A DNA stretch of 64,000 bases from the NCBI RefSeq assembly GCF_000504305.1, contig NZ_KI632512.1:2292250-2356249 (forward strand), given 5' to 3'. The translations under genes were made by a program, and so were the position numbers. The stretch comes from Nitratidesulfovibrio termitidis HI1 (GTDB lineage Bacteria > Desulfobacterota > Desulfovibrionia > Desulfovibrionales > Desulfovibrionaceae). Position 1 is the stretch's first letter; every line of letters begins with the position of its first letter. The notes under the pieces are model-generated. The model was not told the DNA's origin and did no database searches. It saw only the letters and a list, made by a program, of their open reading frames with translations. This document shows positions 37,126 through 45,214 of the stretch, one piece after another.

Positions 37126-38103
37126 CTACTTCCTCCCCGCGATGCGGACCATGGGATTCACGAAACCGTAGATCAGGTCCACCACCGTGTTCACGGTGAC
37201 GAAGATGGCCCCCACAAAGATCAGGTAGGCCACCAGCAGCGCCGTGTCGGCGCGTTCCACGGCCTCCACGAACATGAAGCCCATGCCCTGCCACTGGAAC
37301 ACCGTCTCGGTCAGGATGGTGAAGGCGATCATGATGCCAAGCTGCACGCCCCCCACGGTAATGACCGGCAGAAGGGTGTTCTTGAAGGCGTGCACCATCA
37401 CCACGCGCCATTCGGGCAGGCCCTTGGCCCGCGCGAATTTCACATACTCTGTTTCCAGCGCTTCCTTCATCTCGGCGCGGATCAGCCGGATGAACAGCGG
37501 CAGCATGATGGACGACAGGGCGATGGAAGGCAGGATGATGTGCTTGAAATTGGCCCAGGTGGTCAGCACCGATGTCCACCCCGGGAATATCTCCACCGGG
37601 TTGCCGCGCCCGAACGAGGGCAGCCAGCCAAGGTGCACCGAAAAGATGTAGATCATGAAGATGGCCGTCAGGAACACCGGCACCGAAACCCCCACGATGC
37701 TGATGCCCATGAACAGGCGCGACAGCACCGAGCGCGGGCGGCAGGCGGAATACACGCCCACCGGCACGGAGATCAGCACGATGATGCACTGGGCCACGAA
37801 GACCAGTTCCAGCGTGGCCGGGGCTTTCGCCAGAATCACGTCCAGCGCGGGCTTGCGGTAGAAGTACGAGGTGCCCAGGTCGCCCTGCACCGCGTTCTTG
37901 GTAAAGCGGGCCCACTGGACCAGGTACGGATCGTTCAGCCCCAGCTTTTCGCGCAGGGCCTCGCGCTCCTTGACGGATACGGACACGCCCACCATTTCGC
38001 GCGTGGGGTCGCCGACGGACTGCTTGATGGCGAACCCGATGAAGCTGATGATGAACATGACCAGCAGGGCTTGCGCCACCCTGCGGACGATGAATGCGAA
38101 CAT
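37126..38103 (-). CDS. Oligopeptide/dipeptide ABC transporter, permease (DppB type)
   Basis: Inner-membrane permease of 325 residues with about six helices. MFAFIVRRVAQALLVMFIISFIGFAI is the classic DppB/OppB N-terminus; the periplasmic loop has GDLGTSYFYRKPALDVI; the EAA loop is EYVKFARAKGLPEWRVVMVHAFKN. The frame stays open upstream to 38382 but the family start is the ATG at 38103; the ribosome site is weak. A 518-base gap separates it from the binding-protein gene. Confidence 0.93.
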   Translation of the reverse strand: MFAFIVRRVAQALLVMFIISFIGFAIKQSVGDPTREMVGVSVSVKEREALREKLGLNDPYLVQWARFTKNAVQGDLGTSYFYRKPALDVILAKAPATLELVFVAQCIIVLISVPVGVYSACRPRSVLSRLFMGISIVGVSVPVFLTAIFMIYIFSVHLGWLPSFGRGNPVEIFPGWTSVLTTWANFKHIILPSIALSSIMLPLFIRLIRAEMKEALETEYVKFARAKGLPEWRVVMVHAFKNTLLPVITVGGVQLGIMIAFTILTETVFQWQGMGFMFVEAVERADTALLVAYLIFVGAIFVTVNTVVDLIYGFVNPMVRIAGRK

Positions 38104-38621
38104 GTGCGTCTCGTTGCCGGTAACGGCGTTGCTGGTTGCCGCGGAGCCGCAGGCCGCGCGCCCACTCCCCACCATGCGCACCCGCACGATGCGGGAGCGG
38201 GACAGGGGGACGGGAGACGGCGGCAGCGCCCACGCGCGAAGGCCGGATGCGCGCTCGCCCGCCCGGAACCGCCCTGCAACGACAGGAACGGTGAAGGCGG
38301 AGCGCAGGCGAAGGCCACGAAAGCGCGAAGGCGCGAAACGGCGTGCGCGGCGTTGTCCGCAACCCGGCCTCGATCGGCGCACCGTGCTCCGGTGGGCCTG
38401 CTGGGAACGCCCGCCGCGTGTCCGGGCAGGCTGGCAGAATGCCCAGCCGAAAGCCGGAATGCGGGGGCGGCGGAATGCCGCGCGTCGGTAACGGGGTAAT
38501 CCCCGCCCGGTGGGCTACAAAATTTCGGCGGGGCAGGCAAGGGGTGTTCCCCTGCCCGCCCGCCTGCACAAAACCGTCGAAAAGGCGCGGAAGGCTTGCA
38601 ACCCACCGCGCCCGTTCATTG
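38104..38621 (-). other. 518-base spacer between binding-protein and permease genes
   Basis: Very GC-rich non-coding DNA. A hairpin at 38532-38557 follows the binding-protein gene. A partial terminator or processing site here would explain higher binding-protein than permease levels, as is common for such operons. No gene is seen. Confidence 0.5.
38532..38557 (-). terminator. Hairpin after the binding-protein gene
   Basis: On the minus strand gggcaggggaacaccccttgcc folds with gggca/tgcc and gggg/cccc pairing, about 65 bases after the stop. No T run follows; an attenuating or 3'-end-protecting role is likelier than full termination. Confidence 0.4.
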
Positions 38622-40184
38622 TTACTTCATCACCACGTCGCCGAAGTAGGGGAAGTCCTGCACGTTGATGATCGCTTTCGCGTTCGTCACCGTCTTGCGG
38701 GCAGCCCACGACAGCGGTTCCATGTGCAGCGGCACGAAGGCGGCCTCGTCGTAGGCCAGCTTTTCGGATTCCTGCAGCAGGGCGTCGCGCTTCTTGGGAT
38801 CGGTGGTGCGGTTGGCTTCCTCGATCAGCGCATCGTACTTCTTGTTGCAGTAGTTGCCGCTGTTGTACTGGCCCATGCCGGTGTCCTTGTTGGGGCACAT
38901 CAGCAGGTATTCGCCGTAGTTGGCGGTGTCTTCGGTATCCGGGTGCCAGCCGATCATCTGGATGTCGGCAACCTGGGCGTCGTACTCATCCCAGTACTGG
39001 GCCTTGGGCATGGTCTTCAGGTTCACCTTGATGCCGATCTTGGCCATCATGGAAACGAAGGCCTGGGCCACCTTTTCGTCGTTCACGTAGCGGTTGTTGG
39101 GCGCGATCATGGTCAGTTCCAGACCCTTCTCGTAGCCCGCTTCCTTCATCAGCTTCTGGGCCCTGGCGAGATCGAAGCGGGGCTTCAGGTCGGCGATGTA
39201 GCCGGGGTAGTCCTTGGGCGCCTGCTGCTGGGTGACCACGGTGTAGCCCTTCATGATCTTGGCCACGATGCCCGCATGGTCGGTGGCGGCAATGATGGCT
39301 TCACGCACCTTGGGGTTGGCCAGGGCGGGGTTGCGCTTGCCGTTCAGCTGGAAGGTGATGATGCGGGTGCTGGCCATGGTGATCAGCTCCACATCGGGGT
39401 TCTTGGCAAGCTGGTCATAGTCCTGCACGGGCACGGGGGTGATGAAGTCCACGTCGCCCTTCAGGATGGCGGCCACGCGGGTGGCTTCGTTCTTGATGGG
39501 GGTGAGTTCGATGGTGTCGACGTTGCCGCGCTTGCCCCAGTAGTTGGGGTTGGCCTTCAGCACCAGCTTCACGCCCTGTTCACGATGAGCCACCATGAAC
39601 GGACCGGTGCCCGAGGCGTTCTCGTTGGCGAACGAGGGGCCGTTCTTCACCACGGCGCCCTTGGGCTGGCCCGCGGCGTCGGTGCCGGTGTAGAACTTGG
39701 AGTCCATGGGGAAGATGTAGGTGGCCAGGTTCATCACGAGGCCGTAGGGTTCGGTGGTGATGATATCGATGGTGCTGTCATCCACCACCTTGGGCTCGGC
39801 GAACTTGACGTACAGGCCCTTGAAATCGGGGGATTCCTTCAGGCGCTTCACGGTCCAGGCCACGTCGGCGGCGGTGAGCGGGTTGCCGCTATGGAACTTG
39901 ACGCCCTTGCGCAGGTGGAAGCGCATGGTGGTGGGGTTGACCTGTTCCCACTTCTCGGCCAGGCGCGGCTCGAACTTCATGTCCTGGGTCCAGCGCACCA
40001 GGGGATCGAACACCCAGTGCGAGTAGGCCAGCATGGGCCCGGAAAGCTGCATGTGCGGATCGAGCGATTCAGGGTCGGACGAAATGCCGACGCGGAAGGT
40101 CTTGCCTTCGGCGGCTTCGGCCTTGGGGCCGAACGCCAGCACGGCCGCCAACATCATCAGAAGCAGTACGAGAGTCCGTTTCAT
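38622..40184 (-). CDS. Peptide-type ABC transporter, periplasmic binding protein
   Basis: Solute-binding protein of family 5 (DppA/OppA/NikA), 520 residues. The signal peptide is MKRTLVLLLMMLAAVLAFG ending near AEA. The mature part has SSDPESLDPHMQLSGP, the family signature region RFHLRKGVKFHSGNPLTAADVAWTV and the ligand-domain end EPLSWAARKTV. Ligand is most likely a di- or oligopeptide, but the family also binds nickel chelates and glutathione. GGAGG precedes the ATG. First gene of the operon with DppB-, C-, D- and F-type genes. Confidence 0.93.
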   Translation of the reverse strand: MKRTLVLLLMMLAAVLAFGPKAEAAEGKTFRVGISSDPESLDPHMQLSGPMLAYSHWVFDPLVRWTQDMKFEPRLAEKWEQVNPTTMRFHLRKGVKFHSGNPLTAADVAWTVKRLKESPDFKGLYVKFAEPKVVDDSTIDIITTEPYGLVMNLATYIFPMDSKFYTGTDAAGQPKGAVVKNGPSFANENASGTGPFMVAHREQGVKLVLKANPNYWGKRGNVDTIELTPIKNEATRVAAILKGDVDFITPVPVQDYDQLAKNPDVELITMASTRIITFQLNGKRNPALANPKVREAIIAATDHAGIVAKIMKGYTVVTQQQAPKDYPGYIADLKPRFDLARAQKLMKEAGYEKGLELTMIAPNNRYVNDEKVAQAFVSMMAKIGIKVNLKTMPKAQYWDEYDAQVADIQMIGWHPDTEDTANYGEYLLMCPNKDTGMGQYNSGNYCNKKYDALIEEANRTTDPKKRDALLQESEKLAYDEAAFVPLHMEPLSWAARKTVTNAKAIINVQDFPYFGDVVMK

Positions 40185-40549
40185 CCAGTACCTCCAGCGG
40201 TTGTTGCTGCAATGACGCCGCGCGGGCCAAGCGGAACCGATCAGGACCGGTGCGGACGGCCCGTCCCGTGGCCGTCCGGCCAGCACCCGCGACGATCGTG
40301 ATGCCCACGATGCGTTATCCAGAGTAATGAGACCGACAGTCCTGTAGACCATCCGGCGGCAGGTGCGTCAAGCTGCGCGCCGTGCGAATATTGTCAAATC
40401 GCGCTACGTAAATGTGCCGTGAAATCAGCCTGTAGGCGAAACATGCCAGGGCCGCCGCGCCCTGCACGGGTGCGGCGGCCCTGGCTGAAGAACCTCGGAA
40501 GACAGGAGCGGGGGCCGCACGCACGGGCGGCGGAACGGCCAGTGCGCTT
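40185..40549 (-). other. 365-base spacer with the transporter promoter region
   Basis: Holds the PilZ-gene hairpin at 40445-40485 and AT-richer DNA (40380-40440) likely to carry the transporter promoter. TTGACG and TTGACA hexamers occur on the minus strand but have poor -10 partners. Confidence 0.5.
40445..40485 (-). terminator. Terminator-like hairpin after the PilZ gene
   Basis: gccagggccgccgc (40445-40458) pairs perfectly with gcggcggccctggc (40472-40485). On the minus strand it is followed by atgtttcg, a weak T run. Confidence 0.65.
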
Positions 40550-41539
40550 CTACTGGGCACGCACCTTGCGCATGTACTCCATATATACGGCATTCACCCA
40601 CTGGGCGACGCGGTACACCCCGTCGCGCACGGGCACCCAGGTCACCGTGCCGTCGGCGTCGATCTTGCCGTCGAACAGAAACTCCACGCCCACGTCCACC
40701 CCGCCGGCCACGCTGCCCGTGTGCATGCGGGTGGAAACCTCCGCCTTCAGCAGCACGTCCAGGGGCTGATGCGCGCCGCCAGGCCAGTGCAGGATGGCGC
40801 GCAGCACCACCTTGTCGCCGCGCGCCAGCGGCCCCTTTTCGCCGTCCTCGCCCGCGCGGGCCGCAATGCAGGCACGCAGCCCCCCGGCAGAAACGTCCAC
40901 AAGGGCGGGCTGCGGGTCGCTGGCCGGGCTGGATGCGGCCACGGCGGCCCGGGGCGGGGCAGGGGCCGGAGCAGGGGCCGGAGCAGGGGCAGGTGCGGGC
41001 GCAGCAAGGGCCTCGCCCTCCAGCGGATTCTGGGCAACCACCCCGATGATGCGCTGGTAGCCGTCCAGCGCGGCCAGGGGCAGCGGGCCGTCGTCGGGCG
41101 ACTGGTCGCGGCGCACGTCCAGCAGGCCCACCAGTTCCGGCACGGGGCGCACCCGCACGCTGCGGCGGCGCTGGCCCGATTCGATGGCGGCGGGCTTTTG
41201 CAGTTCCACGATGAGCCCGGTGGACAGGGCGCGAATGTCGAGAATGCGCGAGGCGAACATGAAGTGCTGTTCCGTGCGCTGGGGGGCCATGGCCACGATG
41301 CGGAAGTAGCATTCCACCGTCTGCCCCTTCCACGCCGAGGAAAGCCGCACCCCGCTGGACATGTCGATGAGCAGGGTGGGCCCTTCGTACGATTCGATGA
41401 GCCCGGGCAGCGAATGCTGCTTGCCGTCGCGGGTGCGCACCACCACGTAGAACCGCGCCCGGCGGTCCGCCGCAAGGCGCAGTTGCTGGAACACCAGGTT
41501 TGTCGCGTGCTCCTCGTCCTTCTTGCCGAACAATGCCAT
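40550..41539 (-). CDS. PilZ-domain protein, probable cyclic-di-GMP receptor
   Basis: A 329-residue cytoplasmic protein. Residues 1-140 resemble the N-terminal flagellar-brake-type beta domain (SLPGLIESYEGPTLLIDMSSG). The PilZ domain begins with the arginine motif RRRSVRVRP and has the second binding motif in DVSAGGLRACIA. Between them is an Ala-Pro repeat linker (six or more AP pairs), so the PilZ domain is split by about 50 residues. It should bind cyclic-di-GMP and alter motility or secretion. AGGAGC precedes the ATG at 41539. It is a single gene, divergent from the glycan cluster. Confidence 0.8.
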   Translation of the reverse strand: MALFGKKDEEHATNLVFQQLRLAADRRARFYVVVRTRDGKQHSLPGLIESYEGPTLLIDMSSGVRLSSAWKGQTVECYFRIVAMAPQRTEQHFMFASRILDIRALSTGLIVELQKPAAIESGQRRRSVRVRPVPELVGLLDVRRDQSPDDGPLPLAALDGYQRIIGVVAQNPLEGEALAAPAPAPAPAPAPAPAPPRAAVAASSPASDPQPALVDVSAGGLRACIAARAGEDGEKGPLARGDKVVLRAILHWPGGAHQPLDVLLKAEVSTRMHTGSVAGGVDVGVEFLFDGKIDADGTVTWVPVRDGVYRVAQWVNAVYMEYMRKVRAQ

Positions 41540-42144
41540 TGATGCTCCTGCAACATGCCCTGGCGCGTGGCATGCCCCGAAAGATCGTGCGTCCGTGGTG
41601 TCTCGCGCGCGGCGGCCTGAACTCCCCCGAGCGGGGCCTTGCCCCTGCGCCGCGCGTTCATGAGCACTGCCCCGGAAGCCGCCGTGCGTCAAGGATAACC
41701 GCTGCCCAACGGGGCCGGGGTTCGGTGAGGCGCCACTCCGCACCCGGCAAAACCCGCCGCCGCACCGCGCGCATGCAACGCCGGTGCCGTGGCCGGGCCG
41801 TGCCGCCGGTGCCGATCGCCCCGTCATTAGCCCACTGCTCCGCCGGGGCCTGGCGGCATCCGCATGGCTACAGGCGCATGGCTACAGGCGCACGGCAACA
41901 TTCCGTGTGAATGTTCGTATTGCCACAGCTCCGGGGCGACATGATGACGGTGGCCTTCCCTTCGGCTGCCCTGCCGTTCGATACCCTTGCCCGCGCACCT
42001 GCCCCCTGGCGCAACCCTGCGCGGGCATGGCCCATGGCCCGCCAGACCGCGCCATCCGTGAATTTTCCGCACCATGCTTGACACAGCCTCCCTGGCCTGC
42101 CAAAATCGATCATAAACATACTGAACGATTTTTCGGGGGGCCTC
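41540..42144. other. 605-base divergent spacer before the glycan cluster
   Basis: Contains a tandem 14-base duplication at 41862-41889 and the promoter candidate at 42078-42106. Several open frames occur but none has a ribosome site or recognisable sequence. Confidence 0.55.
42078..42106 (+). promoter_or_regulatory. Sigma-70-type promoter of the glycan cluster
   Basis: TTGACA (42078-42083), 17-base spacer, CAAAAT (42101-42106). An inverted repeat aaaatcg (42102-42108) / cgatttt (42126-42132) overlaps the -10 and the likely start of transcription and could be an operator. Confidence 0.6.
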
Positions 42145-42822
42145 ATGTTCTTCCAGGGCAAGGACTACATCCGTCCGTCCAAGAAACTGCGCCTGTTGTC
42201 CGTGGTGCAGGCGCTGACCGAAAACGAACGGCTCAGCCAGACCCAGCTGGCCCGGTTCAGCCGCACCAGCAGCGCCATGGTCAACCAGTACCTGGCGGAA
42301 CTGCACCGCGAAGGCATGGTCCAGTTCGCCCCGGTGAACCGCAAGAGCTTTGCCTACCGGCTGACCGACAAGGGGCAGGAGGCGCGGCGCAACATGATGG
42401 AACAGTACTGCGCCGAGATGGTGCGCGGGTTCGCCTCCATCAAGGAACTGGTGCGGCGGCGGCTGGAACCGCTGACGGAACGGCGCGACGCGCAGAACGC
42501 CGGGGCCCAGCCCTCCCCTCACACCACCCCGCTGCGCATCGCGCTCTTCGGCGCTGCCGAAACGGGCGAAGTGGTGCTGGCCGCGCTGGAGGGCACCCCC
42601 TTCGAGGTGACCATGGTGGTGGACAACGACATCGCCAAGCACGGCACCCCCTTCCACGGGCACGCCGTGCAGCCCCCGGCGGCGCTGCTGGCCGCCCCAG
42701 GCCAACTGGCCGTGGATGCGGTGGTGGTGGCCTCGTTCGCGCACCAGCGCGCCATCCAGCAGCAGTTGCTGGCCATGCCCGGCATGCCCGAATCGGCGCG
42801 GGAGGTCGTCGTGCTGTTATGA
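42145..42822 (+). CDS. Winged-helix protein with Rossmann-like C-terminal domain
   Basis: A 225-residue protein that begins the glycan cluster. Residues about 15-75 form a winged helix-turn-helix (SVVQALTENERLSQTQLARFSRTSSAMVNQYLAELHREGMVQF), similar to MarR-type folds. Residues about 130-225 (LRIALFGAAETGEVVLAALEGTPFEVTMVVDNDIAKHGTPFHG) look like a nucleotide-binding Rossmann domain of the kind found in sugar-modifying enzymes. It may be a ligand-sensing regulator of the cluster. Its stop overlaps the next start (ATGA), so it is coupled to the NeuB-type gene. No exact family name is known to me. Confidence 0.75.
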   Translation: MFFQGKDYIRPSKKLRLLSVVQALTENERLSQTQLARFSRTSSAMVNQYLAELHREGMVQFAPVNRKSFAYRLTDKGQEARRNMMEQYCAEMVRGFASIKELVRRRLEPLTERRDAQNAGAQPSPHTTPLRIALFGAAETGEVVLAALEGTPFEVTMVVDNDIAKHGTPFHGHAVQPPAALLAAPGQLAVDAVVVASFAHQRAIQQQLLAMPGMPESAREVVVLL

Positions 42823-44036
42823 ACGCACCCGCCAACATTCCGGACGGCACCGCCGCCCCCTGCATCACCCTGGCCTCCGGCAGGCGCATCGGTCCCGGTT
42901 GCCCGTGCTTCGTCGTGGCCGAGGTGGGCAACAACCACCAGGGCGACATGGAAACCGCACGGCGCATGGTGCGCGAGGCCGCCCGCGCCGGGGCGGACGC
43001 CGTGAAGTTCCAGAAACGCGACACCTCCGCCCTGCTCACCACCGAGGGCGCGCGTGCCGCCTACGGCGGCCCCAACAGCTTTGGCCCCACCTACGGCGAA
43101 CACCGCGACGCGCTGGAACTTTCCGCCGCCCAGTTCGCGGAACTGAAGCAACTGGCGGAATCGCTGGGCATGGTCTTTTTCGCCTCTGCCTGGGACGCGC
43201 CCAGCCTTGCCGTGCTGGCCGACCTGAAGGTGGAACTGCTGAAGGTCTGCTCCGCCGACGTGGTCAACGTGCCCATGCTGCGCCGGATGGCCGCGCTGCA
43301 CCTGCCGGTGGTGCTGTCCACGGGCATGAGCACCCTTGCCCAGGTGGACCGGGCCGTGGCCGAGCTTTCCGTCAGCCGGGGCGGCGTGGTGGTGCTGCAC
43401 TGCAACTCCAGCTATCCCTGCGACGAGGCGGACATCGCCCTGCCGGTGATGGACCAGCTGGCCCTGCGCTACGGCCTGCCCGTGGGCTATTCCGGCCACG
43501 AGCGAGGCATCGGCCCCAGCGTGGCCGCCGTGGCGCGCGGGGCGTGCCTTGTGGAACGCCACTTCACGCTCGACCGCACCCAGCGCGGCACCGACCATCA
43601 GGCCTCTCTGGAGCCGGACGATCTGGCCTGCATGGTCCGCATGATCCGCGAGGTGGAGCGGGCCATGGGCGTGACCGAAAAGCGCGTCACCCCGCACGAG
43701 GCGGCCATGGCCGTAAAGCTGCGCAAAAGCCTGGTTGCCGCGCGCGACCTGACGGCGGGCACGGTGCTGAGGCCGGACGACCTTACCGTCAAAAGCCCCG
43801 GCGACGGCCTGTCGCCGGAACTGTGGGACGCGGTGATCGGCAATTCCCTGACCGTGGACCTGCCGCGCGACGGGCAGCTTTTGCCCGACATGCTGGCCAT
43901 GCCCGTGCAGACCGGCGATGCGGGAGAAGCGGGGGACGGGGGGAATGAAGAGGTAGGACAGGACGGCGGCGACAGCGGGCCGGATTCCGGGGCCGGGACA
44001 GGGGCCGGAGCTGGGGCCGGAGCCGGGGCCGCGTGA
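42819..44036 (+). CDS. NeuB-type nonulosonate (sialic-acid-like) synthase
   Basis: Condenses phosphoenolpyruvate with an N-acyl hexosamine to a nine-carbon sugar acid. It is 405 residues. FVVAEVGNNHQGDMETARRMV (31-51) starts the NeuB TIM barrel; GADAVKFQKRD, LKVCSADVVNVPML, VLSTGMSTL, LHCNSSYPC and GYSGHERGI follow, and VERHFTLDRTQRGTDHQASLEP is the conserved active-site region. A C-terminal SAF (antifreeze-like) domain covers about 290-355. The last 35 residues are a Gly/Ala/Asp repeat tail not found in the family. Product could be a neuraminic, legionaminic or pseudaminic acid; sequence does not decide. Confidence 0.9.
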   Translation: MNAPANIPDGTAAPCITLASGRRIGPGCPCFVVAEVGNNHQGDMETARRMVREAARAGADAVKFQKRDTSALLTTEGARAAYGGPNSFGPTYGEHRDALELSAAQFAELKQLAESLGMVFFASAWDAPSLAVLADLKVELLKVCSADVVNVPMLRRMAALHLPVVLSTGMSTLAQVDRAVAELSVSRGGVVVLHCNSSYPCDEADIALPVMDQLALRYGLPVGYSGHERGIGPSVAAVARGACLVERHFTLDRTQRGTDHQASLEPDDLACMVRMIREVERAMGVTEKRVTPHEAAMAVKLRKSLVAARDLTAGTVLRPDDLTVKSPGDGLSPELWDAVIGNSLTVDLPRDGQLLPDMLAMPVQTGDAGEAGDGGNEEVGQDGGDSGPDSGAGTGAGAGAGAGAA

Positions 44037-45214
44037 TGCGCGTCGTCCATTTCGCCATAACCCCGCTGGCGGGCGCTCCGCTGCGCCTTGTCCGGGCGCT
44101 GAACGCCCACCTGCCCGGCTGCACGGCCCGGCTGGTGGACCTGACGCGCTACGGCAGCGAGGACTTCGGGCAGGACGTGGTGTTCGACGAAACGCCCGGC
44201 CTTGCCCGTGAACTGGCGGAAACAGCCGACATCCTGCACTTTCACAACTATCTGGACCTGGATTCGCGCCACTTCGCCCCCATCGACTTCCGGGCGCTGA
44301 CGGAAAGGGGCGCGCTTGTGATCCGCCAGTTCCACAGCGAGCCGGGGCTGGTGGCGGGCCGCATGGGCATCACCCCCGCCGCGCTGCTGGCCCAGCCCAT
44401 CCCTGCGCTGGTGGTGGGCCAGTTTCAGGAACGCTGCTACCCCCGCGCGCGGGTGGTGCCCAACCCCCTGCCCATCCACGACGCGGATCACCTGCCGCAC
44501 GACCCGGCCCTGCACGGCCCATTGCGCCACGACGTGTTCCTGTCCCCCACCCGGCTGCACTCGGCCTGGGCCGACCGCTGGAACACCAAGGCCCGGCCAG
44601 AGGCCGAAGCCGCCGTGCGTGCCGCCTGCCTGCCGCGCGGAGCAAGCTGGCACCTGATGCACAAGACGCCGCTGGCCGCCACCCTTGCCGCCAAACGGCT
44701 GTCCCGCATCGTGGTGGATGACCTTGTCACGGGCAGTTGCCACCTGACCGGGCTGGAAGGTCTGGCGCAGGGCAAGCCGGTGCTGGCCCATCTGGATGGC
44801 CGTTGCCGCCGCGTGCTGACCCGCATGGCGGAAACCGATGCCTGCCCGTTCATCGACGTGCGGCTGGAGGATGCGTCCCACGTGCTGGGACACTTGCTTG
44901 ACCATCCTGAAGACGCGCAAGAGGTGGGGCGCGCAGCGCGCGCGTGGATGGAGGCCCACTGGCAGCCGGAGCGCATTGCCGCCGCCTACGGCGCGGCCTA
45001 CGCAGATATGGCGCGCGATCCCGTGGCCGCCGCCCGCGACTGGCGGCAGCCGGACCTTGCGCTGGACACCCCGGCGGAACGATTTTTTGCCGTGACCCTG
45101 CCGGATGTGGTGCATGCGGCACGGCGTCAGGCGGCGCGGGGTGACGGGGCTGCGCCCGTCGCTACTCCATCCGCCGCCGCGAAAGCTGCACCTGCTGCTG
45201 GGGGTCGGGCATGA
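44036..45214 (+). CDS. Glycosyltransferase-like protein
   Basis: A 392-residue protein with a GT-B-like layout: an N-terminal Rossmann half (RVVHFAITPLAGAPLRLVRALNAHL, with ADILHFHNYLDLDSRHF) and a C-terminal half with VLAHLDGRCRRVLTRM and a helix that returns to the first domain. The donor-site E-x7-E of GT4 enzymes is not obvious, so activity is inferred. The ATG at 44036 overlaps the stop of the previous gene (TGATG); a GTG at 44033 is also possible. The Ala/Pro-rich end overlaps the next gene by four bases. Confidence 0.65.
   Translation: MRVVHFAITPLAGAPLRLVRALNAHLPGCTARLVDLTRYGSEDFGQDVVFDETPGLARELAETADILHFHNYLDLDSRHFAPIDFRALTERGALVIRQFHSEPGLVAGRMGITPAALLAQPIPALVVGQFQERCYPRARVVPNPLPIHDADHLPHDPALHGPLRHDVFLSPTRLHSAWADRWNTKARPEAEAAVRAACLPRGASWHLMHKTPLAATLAAKRLSRIVVDDLVTGSCHLTGLEGLAQGKPVLAHLDGRCRRVLTRMAETDACPFIDVRLEDASHVLGHLLDHPEDAQEVGRAARAWMEAHWQPERIAAAYGAAYADMARDPVAAARDWRQPDLALDTPAERFFAVTLPDVVHAARRQAARGDGAAPVATPSAAAKAAPAAGGRA

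Noticed and set aside
41784-42818. Upstream extension of the NeuB-type frame across the winged-helix gene
   Set aside because: Arg-rich out-of-frame reading; the ATG at 42819 begins the conserved barrel.
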